From the NCBI RefSeq assembly GCF_002858765.1, contig NZ_PJRP01000027.1, forward strand, positions 38,557 through 74,144: 35,588 nucleotides of DNA, written 5' to 3'. Both the position numbers and the translations under genes were made by a program. The notes beneath the pieces are model-generated. The model was not told the origin of the DNA and did no database searches. It saw only the letters and a list, made by a program, of their open reading frames with translations. Below are positions 14,438 through 21,559 of the stretch, piece after piece. The DNA is from Cupriavidus pauculus (lineage in GTDB: Bacteria > Pseudomonadota > Gammaproteobacteria > Burkholderiales > Burkholderiaceae). The first letter of the stretch is position 1, and each line of letters begins with the position of its first letter.

Positions 14438-15868
14438 CTAGGCTGCCGCACGCGCCCGATGCCTGGTACGTGCTTCCAGCGCGGGCGCTTCGCCAAGTTC
14501 CCAAAACACCGACACCATCATCGCCAGGCCCTGCTCGACGATCGTCAGTGGCAGATGTTCGTTGGCAGCGTGCTGTTTGCATCCGGGATAGGAGTGCGGA
14601 ATCCACACGGTGGGCAGGCCGAGAATGTCCGAGAACACGTCGTTCGGTACCGTGCCACCAAGGTTGGGTACGACAGCGGGCTCTTCACCCATAACGTCCT
14701 TGACGGCTTCCTTTGCCCAGCTTACCCACGGGCTCGCAGGATCAAGCCGCGTGGCGGGTGACCCACGTACCAGCCGCACTTGGACGTCGGGGTAGCCGGC
14801 CTCATCCAGATGTCGACGGACGATGTCCTCGATCGCTGTCCAGTTCGTACCGACGACAAAGCGCAGTTGCATATGGGCATGTGCCGCCGGTGGGATAGCG
14901 TTGACCGGTTTCGCGTGATTGCCGGCGTGCAGCGTCAGCACCTCCAGCGAGTTCCACCCAAGCAGTCGTTGCGCAGCGCTAAACCCTGGTTCACCCCAAT
15001 CCTCATCAATCTGCCGACCCAAGCTCTCGCTGTCGACTTTCAGCCGGGCAAGCGCGTCGCGCACGGGCGCGGGGATCGGCGGGGGCAACAGGTCTTGCAC
15101 GAGAATGCGCCCTCGGCCATCGACCATCGACGCTATGGCGCTTGCAAGGACCACGCCAGGGTTCTTCATGATGCCGCCCCAATTGCCAGAATGCAGTCCA
15201 CCGGCTCTCGGCGTGCACGACAATTCGAATACGGCTGACCCACGTGAACCCAGGAACAGGGTGGGCTGGTCCTTGCTGACGCGCGGCCCGTCCGAGGCAA
15301 TGAACAGGTCCGCAGCAAGCGCCTGCGCATGCGCCTTGCAAACCTGGCGCAGGCCTGGCGAGCTGCGCTCCTCGCCGAGCTCGAACAGCGCCTTGAGGTT
15401 AAAGCCCAGGCGCCCGTCACGCGCCGCGATGACTTCGCGCAACGCCGTCAGATTTGTGAGGTGCTGCCCTTTGTTGTCCGCCACCCCGCGGCCATACCAG
15501 GCGCCATCTTGTAACGTCAGCGACCACGGCGACAAGCCGGCTTCCCATTGATCTTCGTAGCCGGGCACGACATCGCCATGGCCATATGTGAGCACCGTCA
15601 GGAAGTCCGGCGACTCGATGCGCTCGGCAAGCAGGAAGGCAGAGCCGCCGGCCACTGGATTGTCCAGATAGCTGCAACGGAAGCCCATCTCGGTCAGATC
15701 GGGCTCCAGGATCTCTCGGTAGTACGGCAGTAGATCCTCATCCTTTGCGTCCGGGCCGCTCACAGACCGGTAGGCCACGCGTTTTGCGAGGGCATCGGCA
15801 AAACGGCCATCCTGGAAAATGCGTTGGACACTATCCAGTGCTTGGCGCTTCTTCGACATGTCACGCAT
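14438..15868 (-). CDS. M20-family metallopeptidase / carboxypeptidase-like amidohydrolase
   Basis: Encodes 476 aa. The M20 di-zinc site is complete: His97 and Asp99 (Tyr-Gly-His-Gly-Asp-Val-Val-Pro-Gly), bridging Asp131 (Gly-Val-Ala-Asp-Asn-Lys-Gly-Gln), and the Glu166-Glu167 pair in Gly-Glu-Glu-Arg-Ser-Ser-Pro-Gly. Leu-His-Ser-Gly marks the lid-domain insertion. The family cleaves C-terminal residues, dipeptides or N-acyl/N-carbamoyl amino acids. The start at 15868 is chosen for GGAG 6 nt upstream; it overlaps the MmgE/PrpD gene by 8 nt, so translation is coupled. No signal peptide is seen. It probably acts on an amide-bonded nutrient with the amidase at the end of the operon. Confidence 0.9.
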   Translation of the reverse strand: MRDMSKKRQALDSVQRIFQDGRFADALAKRVAYRSVSGPDAKDEDLLPYYREILEPDLTEMGFRCSYLDNPVAGGSAFLLAERIESPDFLTVLTYGHGDVVPGYEDQWEAGLSPWSLTLQDGAWYGRGVADNKGQHLTNLTALREVIAARDGRLGFNLKALFELGEERSSPGLRQVCKAHAQALAADLFIASDGPRVSKDQPTLFLGSRGSAVFELSCTPRAGGLHSGNWGGIMKNPGVVLASAIASMVDGRGRILVQDLLPPPIPAPVRDALARLKVDSESLGRQIDEDWGEPGFSAAQRLLGWNSLEVLTLHAGNHAKPVNAIPPAAHAHMQLRFVVGTNWTAIEDIVRRHLDEAGYPDVQVRLVRGSPATRLDPASPWVSWAKEAVKDVMGEEPAVVPNLGGTVPNDVFSDILGLPTVWIPHSYPGCKQHAANEHLPLTIVEQGLAMMVSVFWELGEAPALEARTRHRARAAA

Positions 15869-17231
15869 CGTTGGCTCCAAACGTGGCCGTCAAGGTGCGC
15901 ACGCTCGGTAGCGCGCGGAATGCGACGAGCTGGTCGACGAGTGACGCCAGCGCGTCGGCAGGCATCCAAGGCTGACAGCATGCCTCGATCTTGGCGAGCC
16001 GCTCGTCGTCGGTGTAGGGGTCCTGAATCAGTCCACGTGCATAGACGCGTTGCGCCTCGAGCGTGCGGCCGTCCTTGAACGTGAGTTTCACGATATGCGG
16101 AGGTCGGTCATCCGGGTCCTTCGGCTCGTCCTCGAAGGCGCGGGCCTTGAGGTGCGTCAAGCGGAACAGATCGCGCACGGCCTTGCGTTGCACGGCTTCG
16201 GGCGTAAAGTCAGCCAGTGTCACGGTGCCTTGAAGCAACGCCAGCGCGATGTTGTAGTGCATCGAGAACCGCGCCTGGAATTCGTCCTGCGGATTGTCGT
16301 ACCGCAGGTTTTTCTTGTTGCTCGCGCCAACCAGGATGTCGATGGACTCGACTTCGTTGGGCGAAAAGCCATGTTCGCGCTTCAGATCGAGCACGCAGTC
16401 GATCGCGTTGTGGGCCGATCCGCAGCATGCGTGGCGCTTGGGCGCCAGGCCGAACTCTTCAAGGGCCAACGGATTGCCGAGTTTTTTCAGCGGCGCATCC
16501 CAGCCACGCGGCGCAGGGCCACCGTAGAGTGCGAGAAACCCTTGCGGATCCTCCAGCACCTCCGGATTCCCCTGCAGGCCCGAGGCGGCGAGCTGGGCGG
16601 CCACGATCGCGTTCGATGCCGACATGCCGCACTGGAAGGACTTGGCCTCGGTGCCAAACTGCGCCTTGTTGCCGGAGGCCATGCTCACGGCAATGCTCAT
16701 GGCCGCGACCGTCTGTCCAGCATCCAGCTTCAGTAGACGTGCGCAGGCGCCAGCCGTGCCAATGCATCCGACGGTAGCCGTGGGATGCCATCCCGCAAAG
16801 TAATGAGACCGGTTGACCCCGCGACCCAGCGTGGCATGCAGTTCCAGACCCACGATGTAGGCATCGAGAAGATCCATGCCACTGGCGTCAGTTTCCTCAC
16901 CCAGTGCGAGCAGGGCAGGCACCAGCACCGCCGACGCGTGGGTGAGCGCCGGGTAGAAGTTGTCGTCGATCTCCAGCACGTGCGCGGCGGTGCCATTGAC
17001 CATCGCGGCCCACGGGGCGGGTGCCTTGCGCTGTGTACCGACCACAGTTGCGGCACCGGCGCCCCACGCGTGAATGCCCTGTGCCACCTTGATGCTGACC
17101 GGGTCGGCGCCACCGGCCACCATGCAGGCAATCGTGTCGCCAAAGGCGTGCATGGCGCGATCCAGGACGATGTCCGACCATTGATGCTCCTGGCTGGTGG
17201 CCCAGGCAGCAAGTGTCTCCAGAACTGACAT
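15861..17231 (-). CDS. MmgE/PrpD-family protein
   Basis: Encodes 456 aa, typical for the MmgE/PrpD (2-methylcitrate dehydratase) fold. The start at 17231 is chosen because it has GGAG about 9 nt upstream and begins at the family's usual N-terminus; the open frame continues upstream but only as antiparallel read-through of the receptor gene region. Family blocks are visible: Phe-Gly-Asp-Thr-Ile-Ala-Cys-Met-Val-Ala-Gly, Asn-Gly-Thr-Ala-Ala-His-Val-Leu-Glu-Ile-Asp-Asp, and Gly-Trp-His-Pro-Thr-Ala-Thr-Val-Gly. PrpD dehydrates 2-methylcitrate; many catabolic paralogues have unknown substrates or isomerise itaconate-like acids. As no other methylcitrate gene is present, a dehydratase/isomerase role in the operon's own pathway is likelier. 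Confidence 0.88.
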   Translation of the reverse strand: MSVLETLAAWATSQEHQWSDIVLDRAMHAFGDTIACMVAGGADPVSIKVAQGIHAWGAGAATVVGTQRKAPAPWAAMVNGTAAHVLEIDDNFYPALTHASAVLVPALLALGEETDASGMDLLDAYIVGLELHATLGRGVNRSHYFAGWHPTATVGCIGTAGACARLLKLDAGQTVAAMSIAVSMASGNKAQFGTEAKSFQCGMSASNAIVAAQLAASGLQGNPEVLEDPQGFLALYGGPAPRGWDAPLKKLGNPLALEEFGLAPKRHACCGSAHNAIDCVLDLKREHGFSPNEVESIDILVGASNKKNLRYDNPQDEFQARFSMHYNIALALLQGTVTLADFTPEAVQRKAVRDLFRLTHLKARAFEDEPKDPDDRPPHIVKLTFKDGRTLEAQRVYARGLIQDPYTDDERLAKIEACCQPWMPADALASLVDQLVAFRALPSVRTLTATFGANDA

Positions 17232-17304
17232 ACGAGCGTACTCCGAGGCGACGATGCCTCTTTGGATTGGTAGAGAGATGGGGAAAGGTAGAACGGCGGC
17301 GTGT

Positions 17305-18297
17305 TCAGTCCACAGCGGCACCGGACGTACGAATGACGTTGGCCCACTTGGCCCGTTCACGCGCGACCCACGCGGAGAATTCGGCAGGTGTACCACCGAC
17401 CACCTCGTAGCCCAGGTCACGCATACCTTTGACGACGTGTGGATCCTTGAGGGACTGATTGACTGTCGTGTTGAGTTTTTGCACGACAGCCGGTGGCATG
17501 CCTTGCGGGCCGATGATCCCGGACCATGCAATCACTTCGAAGCCCGCCACGCCTGCCTCGGCGACCGTCGGCAGGTTCGGGACAAGCGGAGATCGCTTGA
17601 GACTCGTCACCGCCAGTGGCTTCAGTTTGCCGCCTTTGACCGCGGCCAGGCTACCAGCGAGATTGTCAAACACGAGGTCGACGTGCCCCGCCATGACATC
17701 GTTGACAGCTGCCGGCGCGGTCTTGTACGGGGCATGAACCATGTCGGTCTTCGTCATGTACTTGAACAATTCCGCACCGACGTGGCCAGAGGTGCCGTTA
17801 CCAGCCGACCCAAAGACGAGCTTGCCGGGGTTGGCCTTGGCATAGGCGATCAATTCGCCCACGGACTTCACCGGCAACGATGGCGACACGGATAGCAGGT
17901 TCGGCGTGTAGCCAGTCTGGACAATCAGTTCGACATGATTCGCGGCGGCAAGACCGGCCTTGGATAACGACGGATTGATGCCAAGGGTCTGCGTGTTGCC
18001 GTGGCCGATCGTGTAACCATCGGGGGCGGCCGAAGCAATGGTCTGCATCGCGATCAATCCACCACCGCCGGACCGGTTCTCGATAACGATGGCCGTGCCA
18101 ATACGCTTGCTGACATCTTCGAGAATCAGTCGCATCAGCGCGTCAGGCCCCGACCCCGCGCCTGAACTCAGCACGTACTTGATCGGCCGATCCGGGTATT
18201 CAGCCCGTGCTGGCTGACTCACAGTCAGCGCCAAGACCGTGGTGATCGCAGCCCCGGCCATCCGTCGAGCCACTTTCCATTGCGCCAAGCGAACCAT
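17305..18297 (-). CDS. Bug/TctC-family periplasmic solute-binding protein (second operon, copy 2)
   Basis: Encodes 330 aa. The start at 18297 is chosen for GAAGG about 7 nt upstream and the compact signal peptide that follows (Ala-Gly-Ala-Ala-Ile-Thr-Thr-Val-Leu-Ala-Leu, cleavage near Ala-Arg-Ala); the frame is open back to 18495 but that crosses the regulatory gap. The Bug block Tyr-Pro-Asp-Arg-Pro-Ile-Lys-Tyr-Val-Leu-Ser-Ser-Gly-Ala-Gly-Ser-Gly deviates from the common Pro-Phe-Pro-Ala-Gly-Gly, hinting at a different ligand class. First gene of the five-gene operon, 73 nt before MmgE/PrpD and divergent from the LysR gene. Confidence 0.92.
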   Translation of the reverse strand: MVRLAQWKVARRMAGAAITTVLALTVSQPARAEYPDRPIKYVLSSGAGSGPDALMRLILEDVSKRIGTAIVIENRSGGGGLIAMQTIASAAPDGYTIGHGNTQTLGINPSLSKAGLAAANHVELIVQTGYTPNLLSVSPSLPVKSVGELIAYAKANPGKLVFGSAGNGTSGHVGAELFKYMTKTDMVHAPYKTAPAAVNDVMAGHVDLVFDNLAGSLAAVKGGKLKPLAVTSLKRSPLVPNLPTVAEAGVAGFEVIAWSGIIGPQGMPPAVVQKLNTTVNQSLKDPHVVKGMRDLGYEVVGGTPAEFSAWVARERAKWANVIRTSGAAVD

Positions 18298-18370
18298 CTT
18301 TTGCCTTCGTGTGTGCTCGACCTGTGCTGCACAAGCGTGGTGCCCTAGGTCGGCGCTCGTTTTCGAGTCT

Positions 18371-18395
18371 GGTGCATCAGAAAAAATGATGCACC
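18371..18395. promoter_or_regulatory. perfect 9-bp inverted repeat, probable LysR-type operator
   Basis: GGTGCATCA (18371-18379), a seven-base A-rich centre, TGATGCACC (18387-18395). It sits in the gap between the divergent receptor operon (start 18297) and the LysR gene (start 18515), where LysR recognition sites lie. The long perfect dyad could also form a hairpin in RNA, but its place between two divergent starts favours an operator. Confidence 0.7.
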
Positions 18396-18514
18396 GCAAA
18401 AGGGCGGCTGGCCTGTCCGCCCTGCCGCGTATGCGACAATGCGTTGATGGTATTGGGACGAGCGGCATTGGCGCAAACCAATCTTTTTGCGTCAAGCATC
18501 AAAGGATTTAATGG

Positions 18515-19462
18515 ATGAGTCGATTGCCTTCGACGACTGCGCTGCGGTGTCTCGATGCCAGTGCGCGGCTGCTGAGCTTCACCCGCGCTGCGGAGGAACT
18601 GCACTTGACCCAGGGCGCGGTCAGTCACCACATCTTGCAGTTGGAGCGCCAATTGGGCGTGCCGCTGTTTCTGCGCCGAAAGAGTGGTCTCGAGTTGACC
18701 CAGGCGGGCAGAAAGTACTGGAATGACACCTCAGGGATCCTGAGGCAGCTTGAGCGGGCCACTGAGAGCATCATCACAACAGGCGGACGGGGCGGCTCCC
18801 TGAACCTCTCCGTATCGTCCAGTTTCGCGAACTACTGGCTCATGCCGCGCCTGCAGTCATTTGTCGCGGCCAATCCCGACATCACGCTGAACCTGTCGAC
18901 ACGGGTGGGCCCCGTGGACTTCGCCTCTAGCGACGACGATGCCGCCATCGAGTTTTGCAGTGGCCCGCTACCGGGCATCTCGGCGGTATTGATTCTTCGT
19001 GCCGAACTGAGACCCTACGTCGCGCCGGGTTTGCTCGCGCAGTTCAGACAATCCAAGCACATAAGAAGCCACGCGTTGAACCTCGGCCAAATCGCCGATT
19101 TCCTGCGCGCCCATACGTTGATCCGTCGCGTGACGGTATTGGATGCATGGCCAGGTTGGCTCTCCCTGACCGGGTTGCAGGACTCGGTTTCCGACACGCA
19201 TATGAATGGCGGCCCTCGCTACGCCCTGCTATCGATGGCGTTGAATGGTGCGATTGCAGGACTTGGGGTGGCCCTGTTGCCTGAATTTATTGCTGCCAAC
19301 GCGGTGGAATCGGGCAAGCTGGTCTGCCTTTGGGATGAGCCTTGGGTTGCGCCACGGGCCTACTACTTGCGCTGGCCCGAGCGACGCTCCGAACTCGACG
19401 TCCTCAAACGATTTGCGCATTGGGTCTCGCAAGAAGCCGAATCGAACATCGCGAACACCTGA
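18515..19462 (+). CDS. LysR-family transcriptional regulator (GcvA-like)
   Basis: Encodes 315 aa; the start has AAAGGA 8 nt upstream. The N-terminal winged helix-turn-helix lies at residues about 5-62 (Ser-Phe-Thr-Arg-Ala-Ala-Glu-Glu-Leu-His-Leu-Thr-Gln-Gly-Ala-Val-Ser-His-His-Ile), followed by the type-2 periplasmic-binding-like effector domain. The recognition-helix sequence with Gln-Gly-Ala-Val-Ser resembles the GcvA group. Divergent from the five-gene amidase operon, it very likely activates that operon in response to its substrate through the dyad at 18371-18395. Confidence 0.93.
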   Translation: MSRLPSTTALRCLDASARLLSFTRAAEELHLTQGAVSHHILQLERQLGVPLFLRRKSGLELTQAGRKYWNDTSGILRQLERATESIITTGGRGGSLNLSVSSSFANYWLMPRLQSFVAANPDITLNLSTRVGPVDFASSDDDAAIEFCSGPLPGISAVLILRAELRPYVAPGLLAQFRQSKHIRSHALNLGQIADFLRAHTLIRRVTVLDAWPGWLSLTGLQDSVSDTHMNGGPRYALLSMALNGAIAGLGVALLPEFIAANAVESGKLVCLWDEPWVAPRAYYLRWPERRSELDVLKRFAHWVSQEAESNIANT

Positions 19463-19887
19463 GTATCCGAGGGCGCGTAGTCATTGCGAGGTGGGCGTTT
19501 TTCTATTCCGGTAGCGGCCCGCGGCGTTTGCACCGTCAGCCCGCCGATACGCCCGCTACCCCCCCGTTGCAATTCACGGACGGATTGCCCTAAATGGGGA
19601 TTGACGGCGCCTCGGTACCATTCGTAGACTGGCCGCAACATACCCCGCAACACGTGTCGCCTCCGGGCGATGTCCCTCTCGACGGAGGGCGTGCAAGAGG
19701 CGGGGTTTTCCATCTTTCAACGCCTGGCATGCAGCCACGCGGCCTTGCCCCAGCCGACCCCGGATCGCCATTGGAGAGGTCGGCGGCACCAGCGAATTTG
19801 CCGGTTTCGCACGGCGCGCCCGCCACTGGGTGACGCCAAAAAACCCATAACAATAAGAAACCGGCGCGCGGCAACTGTTGAACGGGA
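19463..19887. other. 425-nt gap without a recognisable gene
   Basis: Open frames here on both strands are short and of arginine/proline-rich shadow type. A 7-bp inverted pair GTAGCGG / CCGCTAC around 19511-19559 could fold, but no T-run follows. The last 60 nt are AT-richer and probably hold the promoter of the gene starting at 19888. Confidence 0.4.
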
Positions 19888-20646
19888 ATGTTTATGACCA
19901 GTAGCGACTTGCAGGCAAGGCTTGACGCCTATTACCTGCGTGCCTTGGCCGATGCCAAAACCGGGTTTGAACCCCACTTCGACGTCCTCTCGGCGCCGTT
20001 CCTGCTGTCCGTCTCCGACGATTATCTCGATGCAGCGGTACGCATCATGTTCATCGGCAAAGAGACCAACGGCTGGTACGGGAAGCTCGGGGCGTACTAC
20101 CAGTCCGAGGATTCCCTGGAAAAGATTAAGCTCCGATACGCCGATCAGTTCAAGCGCGGAACCAGCGGAAGCCCGTTCCTGCGACGGACGAAGGCCGTGG
20201 CCGGGGAACTCGCAGGCGGCAAGCGCACGGCGATCTGCTGGAACAATCTGATGAAGATGGACTGGGATCAGGGCAAGTCCGGCTCGCGCAACTCACTCAA
20301 GCACTCCAAAGAGTTGTTCGACTTCTCCGTCGCCACGGTGCGTTTCGAGATTGAAGTGCTCAAACCGGATCTCATCATCCTTGGATGTGGATCCAGCTAC
20401 GATTCAGCCGTCCATGCCATCCTCCCCAATCGGGTGACCCAGTACAAGGTGCCGCGCCGCCTGTGGCACTTCCAATCAAACGGCATCGAGTGCTTCCGCA
20501 CCTACCATCCTGGCGCACGCCAGACGCCGGCTACCGGGCCAATCGAGGTCTACTACGACGATATCGTAGGTCGCGCGAAGGCCCGGTTCGCTAAACAGCT
20601 TGCGCAAGGAAACCTGCAGGACTACCTGCCTGCGAGAGCCGCTTAG
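19888..20646 (+). CDS. uracil-DNA glycosylase-superfamily-like protein
   Basis: Encodes 252 aa; a second in-frame ATG at 19894 has better spacing (6 nt) from the CGGGA ribosome site. The pattern recalls the UDG superfamily: Ile-Met-Phe-Ile-Gly-Lys-Glu-Thr-Asn-Gly-Trp (residues 53-63) in the place of motif A, Ile-Cys-Trp-Asn-Asn-Leu in the middle, and Tyr-His-Pro-Gly-Ala-Arg (His207) in the place of the His-Pro-Ser motif near the C-terminus. Classical members remove uracil or similar lesions from DNA; divergent ones of this kind have unknown substrates. No signal peptide. It is followed by sequence remnants including an Mrr-type fragment, so it may be part of a defence or DNA-maintenance island. 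Family assignment is by motif reading only. Confidence 0.6.
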   Translation: MFMTSSDLQARLDAYYLRALADAKTGFEPHFDVLSAPFLLSVSDDYLDAAVRIMFIGKETNGWYGKLGAYYQSEDSLEKIKLRYADQFKRGTSGSPFLRRTKAVAGELAGGKRTAICWNNLMKMDWDQGKSGSRNSLKHSKELFDFSVATVRFEIEVLKPDLIILGCGSSYDSAVHAILPNRVTQYKVPRRLWHFQSNGIECFRTYHPGARQTPATGPIEVYYDDIVGRAKARFAKQLAQGNLQDYLPARAA

Positions 20647-20976
20647 ATCAGGATGAACTGGCGGACATCGCGGCCCAATCTCTCGTGCGTGCTGTTGCTT
20701 AGATTGGTGAAGTGGCCCAGGACATCCTGGCCTACGGGAGGGAACTTCATTTAATTGTCTTGGATAGGCGAGTCGACGCCGGTAGAAAGTAAGTCTGTCG
20801 ACAGGAGAGCTCATCTTCGCGACCGTGGACTTGCCGAAGAAGTCTTCGTCGTAGTCAGGTGATCCTGCTCGGACCCAGAGGGATGGGATGTCGAACGACC
20901 AGTTGAATCCGAAACCCTTCTCGGTCGTTCGCTCTTCCGTCCCGGTGGCCGGCGCTTCCACTTTATCGACCCCCAA
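20643..20976 (-). pseudogene. possible decayed gene, family unknown
   Basis: The minus strand reads protein-like from about 20940 (Asn-Trp-Ser-Phe-Asp-Ile-Pro-Ser-Leu-Trp-Val-Arg-Ala-Gly-Ser) to about 20760. In another frame it then continues (Val-Gly-Gln-Asp-Val-Leu-Gly-His-Phe-Thr-Asn-Leu-Ser-Asn-Ser-Thr) to a TAA at 20643-20645. A single frame change near 20750, where a TAA-ATG lies, would join them. The stop overlaps the end of the convergent gene. I do not recognise the family, and the region may simply be non-coding. Confidence 0.25.
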
Positions 20977-20981
20977 CGGTT

Positions 20982-21317
20982 ATGAGCTGGCCGTATGATC
21001 TCTCCGAACCGACCGGCAAGGTGAAGCGTGGTGTCTTCTGGTCCTTAGCCGGCTTCATCGGGCAGCCTGTGCAGGACTATGCCGCCGAAGCTGGCATCCA
21101 GTTGCTAGATGGTGCGGGCATCGTTGAACGTATCCGTGCTTTGGACGCTGAAAAACGAGATGAATTGCTGGCACGGACGTTTGAAGGTGACTATCAGACG
21201 CCAGCCTGTGTGGCCTGTGGCGTAAAGATGGTGGCCCGTCAAGGCGACGGCGGGTCATTCTGGGGCTGTCACAACTATCGGAAGGGGTGTCGGGTCACGC
21301 TTCCACGTGCGGCCTGA
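20982..21317 (+). pseudogene. C-terminal remnant of an Mrr-like restriction endonuclease with zinc ribbon
   Basis: The 111 codons match the distal half of Mrr-type enzymes with a topoisomerase-type C4 zinc ribbon. A Rossmann-like end reads Gly-Val-Phe-Trp-Ser-Leu-Ala-Gly-Phe, then Gly-Ile-Gln-Leu-Leu-Asp-Gly-Ala-Gly-Ile-Val. The ribbon follows: Cys-Val-Ala-Cys-Gly-Val-Lys-Met-Val-Ala-Arg, Phe-Trp-Gly-Cys, and a final Cys before Arg-Val-Thr-Leu. The PD-(D/E)xK nuclease core that should precede is missing; upstream sequence in the same frame is not Mrr-like. It is therefore probably a 5'-truncated gene, although the remaining open frame could still make a small DNA-binding zinc protein. Type IV Mrr enzymes cut methylated foreign DNA. 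Confidence 0.6.
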
Positions 21318-21461
21318 TGCCGGCACCAGAGGCGACTTTCCGACCCATTGCAGTCGCAGGCGCCAGCGAAAACTAACGTCGGATAGCGGTCGGCTACAGC
21401 GCCCCATTTGAGCGCTCACTGGGCACGCACGACGCTGACCATCGCAAAGCCAGGCATGAGA

Positions 21462-21486
21462 GAGCCCGCGCACACTGCGCGGGCTT
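21462..21486. terminator. strong hairpin, probable bidirectional terminator
   Basis: GCCCGCGCA (21464-21472), loop CAC, TGCGCGGGC (21476-21484), a perfect 9-bp GC-rich stem extended by one A-T pair. It lies between the convergent Mrr remnant (end 21317) and the kelch lipoprotein gene (stop 21560). Flanking T-runs are short (TT, or TCTCTC on the minus strand). Confidence 0.65.
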
Positions 21487-21559
21487 CCGGATTGTGGTGG
21501 GCTATGGCGACGACGGCGGGATATGGGCGAATGATCCTTCGCTGCCAACGCAGCATGCC

